From Oscillospiraceae bacterium (lineage in GTDB: Bacteria > Bacillota > Clostridia > Oscillospirales > Oscillospiraceae), in contig WQXS01000002.1 of assembly GCA_009784725.1 (NCBI GenBank), forward strand, positions 62,001-126,000: 64,000 nucleotides of DNA, written 5' to 3'. The notes beneath the pieces are model-generated. The model worked only from the letters and a program-made list of their open reading frames with translations, had not been told where the DNA came from and ran no database searches. Made by a program: the position numbers and the translations under genes. Shown here piece after piece: positions 52,706 to 60,904 of this stretch; the first letter of the stretch is position 1; every line of letters starts with the position of its first letter.

Positions 52706-54543
52706 AGTATATCACTGCTCTTTTCGAGATTATTTTCTTCCGGCTTTTTATCGCTGCCATAAAAGTAAAAATATGCGAATAATAAAACAAATGACAATAG
52801 CGTTAAAGCCAGCATGCTTACATTCATATGCGAAAACCCTTGCTCTATTGATTGATATCTATAAAGTACAAATGTAAAAATAAACATAATGATATTTATT
52901 ATAAAAACCGGAATTGCAATATATCTGCTTGAGTACTTAACTCCGAAAGCAATCACCAAAAATAACAAGACAAGGTTAAAATAAGACCCTTGATATAAAA
53001 TTGCTCCGGTGTTCATCAACAATGGCCAAACTGTAAAGGATAAAATGGTAAACCATAAAATAACCCGGTGTTTGTAACAGAGCCGCTCCTTTTTAAAGCA
53101 AAAACGATATAAGAAATACAAAACTGCAATAACTAAAAACACATTTAATACAGCAGCTGTTGCAATAGATTTTGCAAATACTATTGCCCGAATATTCTCA
53201 AGAGTCGCATACTGCCATATATCAAATACAAACATATCAAAAATGTTCAAAAACTTTTGGGTAAAAATATGATCCACATGGGTTTGTGTATAATATGCCA
53301 TAACTCCTTCGGTAAGTGATAAATGCTCTGCTCCGGGACCTGCGAAAATCAGTTTAAGCAATTTATTTCCGGAAGGGTCCTGATATCTACTGAACAATTG
53401 CCAGGGTAAATACATAACCGCAAATGAGCCTAATGAGTAAAATATGTCTCTGTAGTTAAAATTAAATCTCTTTTCGCAAATTATAATCGCCATCCCAAGA
53501 GCAATAAACGAAAACATTATTCCGCCATGTGTAAGGATTGCCATCGCTGTTGCAATACCAATCAATATCGCAGAAGCCGCTGCTTTTTTTGTGTTCTTTT
53601 TTTCATCAGCCAGTTCGAATGTCAGAAATAGTACCAGACAAAAGTATACGGTCGTAGAGAGTTTTGGCCATACGTAAACAGAATTAATCAGAAAAACTCC
53701 GGAAAATACGGCACATAAAATGATAAAACTGCGAATACGTCCCGATAACGAAAAGAAATCGCATAAACAGTAGAGTACCGGAATCCACAATAACTGTATA
53801 TGCATCCCAAGAAATTGAATAATTAAGGAGGGGTTCATGATAAAAATATTTAAAGGATATAAAAGTAATGTAATTGCAGAGGCAACCGGTGGTCTGTCGC
53901 TTACAAACCAATAGTTATCAATCATATACAGCGGTGAACCGTTATATGCCATATCAAAGACTATACGGGGTATTATATTGTCATGTGCCATGTTTTCAAA
54001 AAAACGGTTGTTTGCAATTGCAGATATATCTCCGGACGAGCTTCCGTATAAAAGTAAAATACCCGAGTACATACATCCGACAATAAAGCATATTGTAAGC
54101 GGTTTAATGAATGATGGGTCAAAAATGTAATCCTTTATTGATTTAAAACGGAAAAAGAACAGAAAAATGCACAAAAGAATAACAATAAAAGCAGTCACTC
54201 TTCCGGCAATATGATTGAGAAAATAAACCCAGAACACTAAATAAGCCAATAATGAACTTAAAGTAATTGATATTAACAGCACATGTTTCTTTTTTATGTA
54301 ATTTTTTTTAATAAGCAGATGAACTATAAATAATCCGGGCAATATAAATAATAATAAGTAAACAAAGCTTGCCGGAATTGCAACAAGTGTATTAACCGAT
54401 GCAAGAAAGCCGGTTTGCAGCTCTGCAGAAAAACGTAAAATAAGATTTATTGTTGCAGAGCATACACATGCTGCTGCAACAAATAAAAAACAAATAAATG
54501 AAAATCGGCTCGCAGCTTGCATATCTTTAATCAAACGGATCAT
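52702..54543 (-). CDS. Multi-pass membrane glycosyltransferase-like protein (GT-C type)
   Basis: A 613-residue protein from ATG 54543 (GGGGTG upstream; the track start 54561 overlaps the previous gene more). About 13 membrane segments are visible, with an outer loop at ~170-230 (SSSGDISAIANNRFFENMAHDNIIP, WFVSDRPPVASAI). DRPPVASA resembles the region after the first outer loop in GT-C enzymes. It overlaps the GtrB-like gene that follows and probably uses its product. No exact family is assigned. Confidence 0.66.
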   Translation of the reverse strand: MIRLIKDMQAASRFSFICFLFVAAACVCSATINLILRFSAELQTGFLASVNTLVAIPASFVYLLLFILPGLFIVHLLIKKNYIKKKHVLLISITLSSLLAYLVFWVYFLNHIAGRVTAFIVILLCIFLFFFRFKSIKDYIFDPSFIKPLTICFIVGCMYSGILLLYGSSSGDISAIANNRFFENMAHDNIIPRIVFDMAYNGSPLYMIDNYWFVSDRPPVASAITLLLYPLNIFIMNPSLIIQFLGMHIQLLWIPVLYCLCDFFSLSGRIRSFIILCAVFSGVFLINSVYVWPKLSTTVYFCLVLFLTFELADEKKNTKKAAASAILIGIATAMAILTHGGIMFSFIALGMAIIICEKRFNFNYRDIFYSLGSFAVMYLPWQLFSRYQDPSGNKLLKLIFAGPGAEHLSLTEGVMAYYTQTHVDHIFTQKFLNIFDMFVFDIWQYATLENIRAIVFAKSIATAAVLNVFLVIAVLYFLYRFCFKKERLCYKHRVILWFTILSFTVWPLLMNTGAILYQGSYFNLVLLFLVIAFGVKYSSRYIAIPVFIINIIMFIFTFVLYRYQSIEQGFSHMNVSMLALTLLSFVLLFAYFYFYGSDKKPEENNLEKSSDIL

Positions 54544-54547
54544 CTGT

Positions 54548-55459
54548 TCACCCCTGAGCATCGTTTATACAAACTGCTTTACCTTCTTTAACCCCTTGCC
54601 TGAACGCTTTTAATCTTTGTTTTCTGTCGGGTTCAAATATAAACTTTACAAAAAACGCTATGTACATACGGACCCTGCGCAGAATAGGGTTTTTTGCATA
54701 TTCGCTGCCGTATTTTCTAAGCATAAAAACCAGATTTCTTGTCATGTAGTATACACTAACCGGTGAATAATTGCGATAAACAATTTTTTTAAAAAGAAAT
54801 TTTCTGACAACTGTTTTCTGTCCGTGCTCATGGTAAAGCCTTGTACCGTTCACTCTAAGTAACCTGTACCCTTTACGTAACAATCGTATACACATTTCAC
54901 GGTCAACATCATAAACAAACAGCCACTCACTAAAACCGCCGGTTGCAAGTATTGCAGAGACATTTGTCAGGCATCCCGAGGTTATACACATTGGTACATC
55001 TTCTATAACAGGCAAAGGCTCATTTCTTTTGCGGTTAATTTCGGAAAGACCTCTGTCAATAATAAGCGGTGACACCATTGCGACTCTATCATTGTCCGTT
55101 TCGGTCAATCTGTAACCCGGAGTATTTGAATTATCTTTTTGCTCTGCTGTAACGGCAGACAGTTTCTCAACCAATCCGTCCTCGCATATGCTGTCCTGGT
55201 CAAGTGTTAACACCCATTTATAGTCATTTTCATCTGCATATTTTATCAGCTGATTTAAAGCGGCAGCAATACCAAGATTTTTTTCGTTTTTTATCCAAAT
55301 AAAACTTTTTTCGCTAAGTTCCTTTTCTATTTCTTCCGTGTTATCAGATGCATTATTTATAAGTATCAGTCTATCAACCTGTGAATAAACAGCATCAATA
55401 CATTTTTTTAAACGCTTTATATCGGGATTATATAACACAATACCGGCACAAACTTTCAT
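54548..55459 (-). CDS. GT2 glycosyltransferase, rhamnosyltransferase-like
   Basis: A 303-residue GT2 enzyme with VCAGIVLYNPDIKRLKKCI, LINNASDNTEEI, EKNLGIAAALNQLIKYA and VLTLDQDSICEDG near residue 87. YNPD-type N-termini with LDQDS occur in RfbF/WbbL-like rhamnosyltransferases. The rhamnose pathway in the same window supports dTDP-rhamnose as donor. A basic C-terminal region could contact the membrane. Genes on both sides overlap or lie within five bases. Linkage unknown. Confidence 0.82.
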   Translation of the reverse strand: MKVCAGIVLYNPDIKRLKKCIDAVYSQVDRLILINNASDNTEEIEKELSEKSFIWIKNEKNLGIAAALNQLIKYADENDYKWVLTLDQDSICEDGLVEKLSAVTAEQKDNSNTPGYRLTETDNDRVAMVSPLIIDRGLSEINRKRNEPLPVIEDVPMCITSGCLTNVSAILATGGFSEWLFVYDVDREMCIRLLRKGYRLLRVNGTRLYHEHGQKTVVRKFLFKKIVYRNYSPVSVYYMTRNLVFMLRKYGSEYAKNPILRRVRMYIAFFVKFIFEPDRKQRLKAFRQGVKEGKAVCINDAQG

Positions 55460-56418
55460 CCGAAAATCCCCGTTTCGTTTTTTGATGCTGTGAGCAGAAA
55501 AAATAATTGCGCCACTTTTCTTGCTTTCCCGTACATATACGTTTTATATTTTCTGACAATTCCAAGTCTTTTAAATTTCGGTAACACCGGAATTGATGCA
55601 TAAGCACTTATCAGTTCCAAGTTCTCTGCATTTATCTTGCTGCCGTACGTTTCCAAAAACGCTCCTGCTTGTTTATAAGAATCATTAATCATTGCCGTCA
55701 TTGTTTTTACATGTGTCATCACATAGAAAAAATATTTTGCAGAAATGACCCTTTTTGCACCTTTTTCATTACCCCTGTGCTGACGGTATAAAATAGGCTG
55801 TTTATTTACTGCACCGATTTTGCCGAAAACCGCAGCGGTCAATGAAAGCCACCAGTCATGCATTACAAAAAAGCCCGGTACAGCGGTAAAATAACCGGCA
55901 AGCGCTTTATTATATAATGCTGTGCAACCTGCGACATTATTCATTGTAACCGCAAAATTAACCGAGGTTTCGGAAAAATCCTTGTTTGACATCTTTTCAT
56001 AAGAAGATGAAATTACATCAAGATTATCATCAACAACTTTCAAATCCGTATGAACCAGAAGCGGTGTATCACTGCCGGACTTTTTTTCCATTTCTTTGAT
56101 TTTAGATAAGCTGACTTCTATTTTATCCGGAAGCCAGACATCATCCTGGTCGCAAAGCATAACATAGTCATCCTTATGCCTGACCATCATCTGCATAAAA
56201 TTAAGCTTTGTACCCCCTGTATTGACGTCGTTTTGAACGACGGTTATTTTCTCCGGGAACTTTGATGCATATTCTGTAAGAATAGAAAATGTCTTATCGG
56301 TTGATTTATCATCATAAATAAAAAGCCGAAAATCCTGATTTGTTTGCGACAAAATAGATTCGACCTGCTGTGTTATGTACTTTTCACCGTTATAGGTTGC
56401 TAATAAAATTGATATCAT
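55456..56418 (-). CDS. GT2 glycosyltransferase, RgpB-like
   Basis: A 320-residue GT2 enzyme: ISILLATYNGEKYITQQVES, IYDDKSTDKT and VMLCDQDDVWLPDKI (DxD-type site near residue 93), followed by ACTALYNK and FFVMHDWWLSL. This arrangement is typical for RgpB-like alpha-rhamnosyltransferases of rhamnan polymers. It begins four bases after the initiating sugar transferase ends and overlaps the next glycosyltransferase by four bases, so it is probably one of the first elongating enzymes. Confidence 0.84.
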   Translation of the reverse strand: MISILLATYNGEKYITQQVESILSQTNQDFRLFIYDDKSTDKTFSILTEYASKFPEKITVVQNDVNTGGTKLNFMQMMVRHKDDYVMLCDQDDVWLPDKIEVSLSKIKEMEKKSGSDTPLLVHTDLKVVDDNLDVISSSYEKMSNKDFSETSVNFAVTMNNVAGCTALYNKALAGYFTAVPGFFVMHDWWLSLTAAVFGKIGAVNKQPILYRQHRGNEKGAKRVISAKYFFYVMTHVKTMTAMINDSYKQAGAFLETYGSKINAENLELISAYASIPVLPKFKRLGIVRKYKTYMYGKARKVAQLFFLLTASKNETGIFG

Positions 56419-56421
56419 TTC

Positions 56422-57768
56422 TTATTTCCACATCGCTGTTGTAGAGTCACCTTCAATACCTTCCGTGCTTGAGTTTTGGAACAGAACTTTAACTGTCTGC
56501 AGCATTAGCTTAGTATCTTCAAGAATTGAAAATGTTTCAATGTACATAATATCCAGAAAGAGTTTTTCCTCCGGTGATGTATTATATCTGCCGTATACCT
56601 GTGCAAATCCGGTTATACCTGCTTTAACCTTTGTGCGGAATGCAAAATTAGGGTATATTTCCTCATATTGTTTTGCAATCTCCGGTCTTTCCGGACGCGG
56701 ACCGACAATTGACATCGACCCGGACAGCACATTAAAAAGCTGCGGAAGCTCATCGAGTCTTGTTTTACGGATAAAACGCCCGAACGGAGTAATCCTGTCA
56801 TCATCCATCGCTGCAAGCCTCGGGACACCGTCATCCTCGGCATTTGGCCGCATACTGCGAAACTTGTATAAAGTAAACGGCTTCCCGCCTTTTGTTACCC
56901 GCACTTGTTTATAAATCGCAGGATGGTTGTCGTATAATCTCACGGTAAGCCATATCCCAACCATAAAGACACCCGAAATAATTATTCCGATAAGAGAAAT
57001 TAAAATATCCATAAATCGTTTTATTATCCGCGTACTCATATCGGGCTCCGGGCTTTTTAAAGAAAATACCGGAGTGTTTGAAAGCCATAACGTGCTTGCA
57101 GTATTTATCAGAATGCTTGAAAACGTCGGCAAAATATATGTATGTTTATTATGCAGATAACAGTACTCAAATAACCAGTCCTGCTTCTTTTCCTCCATAT
57201 TAAGAAAAAATACGGATTCTGCCCTGTCGATAACATCAAGAAGTCTCTTTGTTTCTGCATTCTCGGATACGACATGATCAACCCTGAATTTATTTCTCTG
57301 CATGGTGACAATACTGCAATATTCGTCCAGCTTCTCGGCACTTCCGTAAATAATTGCAGCCTTGTGAGCCGGATTTAACCGGAAGAACAGTTTGTTGATA
57401 AACGCAGTTATCGGTATTACAAGAGCAATCTGAACAATGGTAATTACAATAATACCGTATACTGGAAGCAAACCAAGTGCGAGCAAGCTTAAAATAAAGT
57501 ATTGAAATATATTTACACTTACAAGGCATAAAATCCACGACAGAATAATTTCCTGCAAGGTTACATTTCCAAAGTTAAACGCTGTGTAAATCCTGCTCAT
57601 CAGGTAAATAATCGCTGTGTAAAGCAATAAGATTACATTATATCCCCAGAAAAAAAACAATGGTTCTGCATAAAGGAATCTTTGCCCGAAAAAATAAACA
57701 GCAAGTACAGTAGCAAGCAGAACTGCTTTTGATAAAAAAAGTATTAAACTGCCTGTTTCTTGTTTCAT
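56422..57768 (-). CDS. Polyprenyl-phosphate sugar-1-phosphate transferase (initiating enzyme, WbaP/CpsE type)
   Basis: A 448-residue membrane enzyme with four N-terminal helices (to ~120), a CoA-binding-like middle domain, one more helix (MDILISLIGIIISGVFMVG) and a catalytic C-terminus. The last part carries YKQVRVTKGGKPFTLYKF, RKTRLDELPQLFNVL and MSIVGPRPERPEI. It transfers a sugar-1-phosphate to undecaprenyl phosphate and so starts repeat-unit synthesis. As the first gene after a good promoter, it heads the 40.7-57.8 kb glycan region. Which sugar is used is not visible. Confidence 0.92.
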   Translation of the reverse strand: MKQETGSLILFLSKAVLLATVLAVYFFGQRFLYAEPLFFFWGYNVILLLYTAIIYLMSRIYTAFNFGNVTLQEIILSWILCLVSVNIFQYFILSLLALGLLPVYGIIVITIVQIALVIPITAFINKLFFRLNPAHKAAIIYGSAEKLDEYCSIVTMQRNKFRVDHVVSENAETKRLLDVIDRAESVFFLNMEEKKQDWLFEYCYLHNKHTYILPTFSSILINTASTLWLSNTPVFSLKSPEPDMSTRIIKRFMDILISLIGIIISGVFMVGIWLTVRLYDNHPAIYKQVRVTKGGKPFTLYKFRSMRPNAEDDGVPRLAAMDDDRITPFGRFIRKTRLDELPQLFNVLSGSMSIVGPRPERPEIAKQYEEIYPNFAFRTKVKAGITGFAQVYGRYNTSPEEKLFLDIMYIETFSILEDTKLMLQTVKVLFQNSSTEGIEGDSTTAMWK

Positions 57769-57800
57769 GGCACCTGCCGCTCCAACTTAATGATTTGGTT

Positions 57801-57829
57801 ATTTTATCATAATTTATGTGCAAATGCAA
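57801..57829 (-). promoter_or_regulatory. Promoter of the initiating-transferase operon
   Basis: On the minus strand TTGCAT (57824-57829), a 17-base spacer and an extended -10 TGATAAAAT (box at 57801-57806) lie about 33 bases upstream of ATG 57768. A leader with GGAGCGGCAGG follows. Confidence 0.72.
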
Positions 57830-57832
57830 AGC

Positions 57833-57862
57833 TTGACACACATTTTACATTCATGTTACGAT
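57833..57862 (+). promoter_or_regulatory. Promoter of the methyltransferase gene (leaderless start)
   Basis: TTGACA (57833-57838), an 18-base spacer and an extended -10 TGTTACGAT (box 57857-57862) are followed after six bases by ATG 57869. Transcription would begin at the start codon. It is divergent from the operon promoter next to it. Confidence 0.62.
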
Positions 57863-57868
57863 TCGGAA

Positions 57869-58756
57869 ATGAACTTTAGATTTAAAGCTTTAATTCAAAC
57901 ATTATTCGGACTCTTTCCAAACAGCGAGAGTTTGAATTATTTTGCTCAAAAACACATTACCAAAAACCTTCCTCTTTCAAAAGAAGCATTTGATGCAAAG
58001 TATAATCAGGCAATATCCCACCATGAAGTATTTTTAAAATACGGCGAAACTAAAAACGCAGTTATCTATGAAATAGGCTGCGGCTGGCATCTTGCAACAG
58101 CTCTGTCCCTATGCTCCTTCGGCTGCTATGAGAAAATAATCGCTCTCGACATAGTCAACCACGTACGAAAAGAACTGGTCGATATAAATATCAACCACCT
58201 TGAAACAAGACAGGGGGACGGTTCTTCTGTCACAAGTGCACAAGGGGACGGTTCTTCTGTGCTAAAAGAGTGGGATGAAATAATTGATATTTCGGCTCCA
58301 TGTGACGCGCGAAAAACAGGATTACCGGATGAATCAATTGATTTTATCTACTCCCAGGAGGTATTTGAACATATATCCCCCGCACTTTTACCGGATATTA
58401 TGGCAGAATCATATCGTATTTTGAAACCCGGGGGAATTGTTTCCCTTGCAATCCACTACAATGACCATTATTGCAGTATAGATAAAAATATCTCTCCATA
58501 TAACTTTCTTCGTTATTCAGAAAAACAATGGAAAAAATACAACCCCCAATTACATTATGTTAACAGACTGCGCCACAGCGACTTTATCCGCATCTTTAAA
58601 TCCGCCGGCTTTAAAATCCTCGAAGAACACCCATCACGCCCCGGCAATTGGGAAGAGCAGATAAAAAACTTCCCGTTTGCAAAAGAATTTACTGATAAAT
58701 ATACTCAAGACGAGCTGAGTATTTTATCAGCAAACATTGTATTACAAAAAACTTAA
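57869..58756 (+). CDS. SAM-dependent methyltransferase carrying inserted palindromic elements
   Basis: A class I methyltransferase of 295 residues from ATG 57869; the track start 57818 lies upstream of the promoter. The SAM-binding motif is VIYEIGCGWHLATAL near residue 65, followed by IIALDIVNHV; a later strand reads DFIYSQEVFEHI and ILKPGGIVSLA. Residues ~114-131 (RQGDGSSVTSAQGDGSSVL) are encoded by two copies of the GGGGACGGTTCTT element, inserted between a helix and the next strand. The reading frame stays open. The gene probably still works because the motifs are intact. The substrate is unknown, perhaps a sugar or lipid of the adjacent locus. Confidence 0.8.
   Translation: MNFRFKALIQTLFGLFPNSESLNYFAQKHITKNLPLSKEAFDAKYNQAISHHEVFLKYGETKNAVIYEIGCGWHLATALSLCSFGCYEKIIALDIVNHVRKELVDININHLETRQGDGSSVTSAQGDGSSVLKEWDEIIDISAPCDARKTGLPDESIDFIYSQEVFEHISPALLPDIMAESYRILKPGGIVSLAIHYNDHYCSIDKNISPYNFLRYSEKQWKKYNPQLHYVNRLRHSDFIRIFKSAGFKILEEHPSRPGNWEEQIKNFPFAKEFTDKYTQDELSILSANIVLQKT
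58209..58262 (+). repeat. Two palindromic elements inside the methyltransferase gene
   Basis: Copy A (58209-58231) has arms GACAG/CTGTC and copy B (58238-58262) arms GCACA/TGTGC, around GGGGACGGTTCTT cores in the same orientation. Both are read in the frame that gives GDGSSV. Arms differ between copies but match within each copy. Confidence 0.88.
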
Positions 58757-58771
58757 AGCAAGAGGCCGAGC

Positions 58772-58827
58772 AATTCTGCATTTTGCTTTCTTATTTCTGC
58801 ATTTTGCATTTTGCATTTTCATTTCTT
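58772..58827. repeat. TGCATT-type repeat array (locus 2)
   Basis: Imperfect copies of the same unit as at 22088-22192 (for example ttatttctgcattttgcatt) in the same orientation. The array ends in the TAA stop of the amidase gene and fills most of the gap to the converging methyltransferase gene. Confidence 0.78.
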
Positions 58828-59491
58828 AATTATTTTCATCTATTGCTTTTTGAACATCGGCTTTAAAGCGTATCCAGGCATCTTCGTTTTCAACGAAGTA
58901 TCTTGGGCATTCTTTGCCTTGCACATCGAAGTGCCTTATAACATCCTCTGCCGTCAGCCAAAATTTCGCACAAAGCCATGCAGTTAAGCGGACTGTTGCA
59001 TCATATGACTCTTTCGTAAAAACACCTGTATCATCGGGGTGGCATACTTCAATCGAAATTGTATCATCATTTCTTTGGTTTGATGCATACGCAATTTCAT
59101 CAACGGGAACACATTGAATAACCGCTCCGTCCAGGCATACGATAAAATTGCTGCTTGCATGTCTTTCTTCCGTAACTGCAAGATTTGCAAAGAAATTCCT
59201 GTTTTGCATTGCGGTTGTGTTCGGATTGCCGATGTTATGAATTACAATACCGTTTATTTCCTCAAGCTTTGTACCCGGCCTTGAAAAAGGATTTATGGGC
59301 AAATACTCCTGCTCTACCCAGTTTAACCTGTAAATCTCCGCCTGAACCTCGCGCCTTGTTAAAGCATGGTCTGCAAAGGGAATATCCGCTTCTCTGTTGG
59401 CTCTTGCTTCATTTATAAATGCAAAAATAATTATAGCCAAACCAACAGCAGCCGACACTATTAATATTATATTATTTCTTTTACTAAACAT
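58826..59491 (-). CDS. N-acetylmuramoyl-L-alanine amidase (Amidase_2/PGRP), membrane-anchored
   Basis: A 221-residue protein from ATG 59491 with one N-terminal helix (IILIVSAAVGLAIIIFAFI) and an outer Amidase_2 domain. Zinc ligands are the histidine in GIVIHNIGN near residue 81, and the histidine and cysteine in VIRHFDVQGKECPRYF near residue 187. DDTISIEVCHP adds a conserved glutamate. It would cleave the amide bond between muramic acid and the stem peptide, in wall turnover or remodelling. No ribosome binding site is present, and the -10 box ends six bases before the ATG, so a leaderless message is likely. It is divergent from the next methyltransferase gene. Confidence 0.87.
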   Translation of the reverse strand: MFSKRNNIILIVSAAVGLAIIIFAFINEARANREADIPFADHALTRREVQAEIYRLNWVEQEYLPINPFSRPGTKLEEINGIVIHNIGNPNTTAMQNRNFFANLAVTEERHASSNFIVCLDGAVIQCVPVDEIAYASNQRNDDTISIEVCHPDDTGVFTKESYDATVRLTAWLCAKFWLTAEDVIRHFDVQGKECPRYFVENEDAWIRFKADVQKAIDENN

Positions 59492-59497
59492 GGTTTT

Positions 59498-59526
59498 ATG
59501 ATACAATTATTTGCAATACTTTGCAA
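59498..59526 (-). promoter_or_regulatory. Promoter of the amidase gene (leaderless), overlapping an opposing promoter
   Basis: On the minus strand TTGCAA (59521-59526), 17 bases, TATCAT (59498-59503), then six bases to ATG 59491. On the plus strand the same bases give an extended -10 TGATACAAT (59499-59507) for the methyltransferase gene at 59541. The layout copies that at 27300-27328. Confidence 0.65.
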
Positions 59527-59540
59527 GGAGACAGCAAATT

Positions 59541-60305
59541 TTGGATGACAATAAAAGTAAAGAACGGTATGAAGATTATTACAGCTCGGTAACTTCATTC
59601 ATGGAAGCAAGTCCCGGTAACAGGTGGATTTACTCAATGCTTGATGATCTTTTTGCTAAAATTTCTCCCGATTCTGTTAATAGTATACTGGATGTCGGAT
59701 GCGGTGAGGGGTCAAAATCAGTATTCTTAAAATCGCGTTTTAGAAATGCCTCTGTTTTAGGTATAGATTTTTCTGCATCCGGGATTGATATTGCCAAAAA
59801 AAGAGAAAATGAAAGCGGGTTACAGTTTAAATTGGTTGATGTTTCAGATGAGTCGGTTTGGGGAGAAAAGTACGATTTGATTTCTGCCTTTGAGCTTCTT
59901 GAGCATATTGAAGATTGGAAGGCACTTATTGATAAATTCGCTGCACAATCATCAAAATTCATACTTTTATCATTTCCGGTCGGAAGGATGAGAAAGTATG
60001 AATCAAAGCTGGGGCATGTACGTAATTTTAAGAGAAAAGAAGTTGAAGCATATCTTGCGATAAAAAACTTTAAACCTGTTGACGTATATTATGCCGGTTT
60101 TCCTTTTTTCAGCCCGATTTCCAGAGATATGATGAATTTCTTTTTCAAAACTCAACAAGAACACATTGAAAGCGTAAGTGAACCAACTCTCCTTACTAAA
60201 CTTTATTCAAAAGTATTATTTTTTCTTTTTAAGTATTGCTCAACAAAAAAACACTTTGGAGAACAGTTTTTAGGGCTGTTTATTAATGGAGACGCAATAA
60301 TCTAG
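59541..60305 (+). CDS. SAM-dependent methyltransferase
   Basis: A 254-residue class I methyltransferase. SILDVGCGEGSKSVFL near residue 50 is the SAM-binding loop, followed by VLGIDFSASGIDIA and DLISAFELLEHIEDW. The C-terminus is hydrophobic and basic. The best start is TTG 59541, ten bases after AAGGAG; the TTG used by the track (59511) lies upstream of the ribosome binding site. It may act on a glycan or lipid, but it stands outside the main glycan operons. Substrate unknown. Confidence 0.8.
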   Translation: MDDNKSKERYEDYYSSVTSFMEASPGNRWIYSMLDDLFAKISPDSVNSILDVGCGEGSKSVFLKSRFRNASVLGIDFSASGIDIAKKRENESGLQFKLVDVSDESVWGEKYDLISAFELLEHIEDWKALIDKFAAQSSKFILLSFPVGRMRKYESKLGHVRNFKRKEVEAYLAIKNFKPVDVYYAGFPFFSPISRDMMNFFFKTQQEHIESVSEPTLLTKLYSKVLFFLFKYCSTKKHFGEQFLGLFINGDAII

Positions 60306-60350
60306 GGCTATATAATTAATCGGATTATATTTTTCCTTCTTATATAACCC
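60305..60350. terminator. Weak inverted repeat between converging genes
   Basis: GGGCTATATAA and TTATATAACCC pair with one mismatch around a ~24-base loop, between the methyltransferase stop and the pgsA stop. It may help end transcription in both directions, but the long loop makes this doubtful. Confidence 0.3.
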
Positions 60351-60355
60351 GCTTC

Positions 60356-60904
60356 TTACATATCCAGTTTCATTATGTCCCTGTTTTTTACAAAATATTC
60401 TACACCGGAAACCACCGTTGTTACACCGATTAATACCCAGCAAACGATAAGCATCCATAAGCTGAGTGGTAAAAACATCACAATCAGACATAAAATTGTC
60501 ACTACTGTTTTTATTTTACCGGACATTGTAGCAGCAATGACACGGCCTTTTGCTACAGCGACGAGGCGCATTCCCGTAACCATAAACTCTCTGATAATGA
60601 CAATAAGCACTAGCCATGCAGGCATGATTCCGATTTCAACGAACCACAGCATGGCAGCAAAGGTCAGAACCTTATCGGCAAGCGGGTCCATAAATTTGCC
60701 GAAATCCGTTATCTGATTGCGTGTTCTTGCAACAACTCCGTCCGCAACATCCGTAAGTGCGGCAATTATAAAAACCGCTAAAGCCAAATATACATTTGTA
60801 ACGGTAATATTAAAAAGTGTAAATTCAAAATCAATATATAATAATACCAGAAACACCGGTATCAATATAACTCTTGCCATTGTTAGCTTATTTGCTGTAT
60901 TCAT
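60356..60904 (-). CDS. pgsA: CDP-diacylglycerol-glycerol-3-phosphate 3-phosphatidyltransferase
   Basis: A 182-residue membrane enzyme with four to five helices. The CDP-alcohol phosphotransferase motif is complete: DGVVARTRNQITDFGKFMD followed by PLADK near residues 55-75. NKLTMARVILIP at the N-terminus is typical of PgsA. It makes phosphatidylglycerol phosphate, the source of glycerol phosphate for lipoteichoic acids. The gene overlaps rimO by four bases, an arrangement common in Clostridia. Assignment is strong. Confidence 0.92.
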   Translation of the reverse strand: MNTANKLTMARVILIPVFLVLLYIDFEFTLFNITVTNVYLALAVFIIAALTDVADGVVARTRNQITDFGKFMDPLADKVLTFAAMLWFVEIGIMPAWLVLIVIIREFMVTGMRLVAVAKGRVIAATMSGKIKTVVTILCLIVMFLPLSLWMLIVCWVLIGVTTVVSGVEYFVKNRDIMKLDM

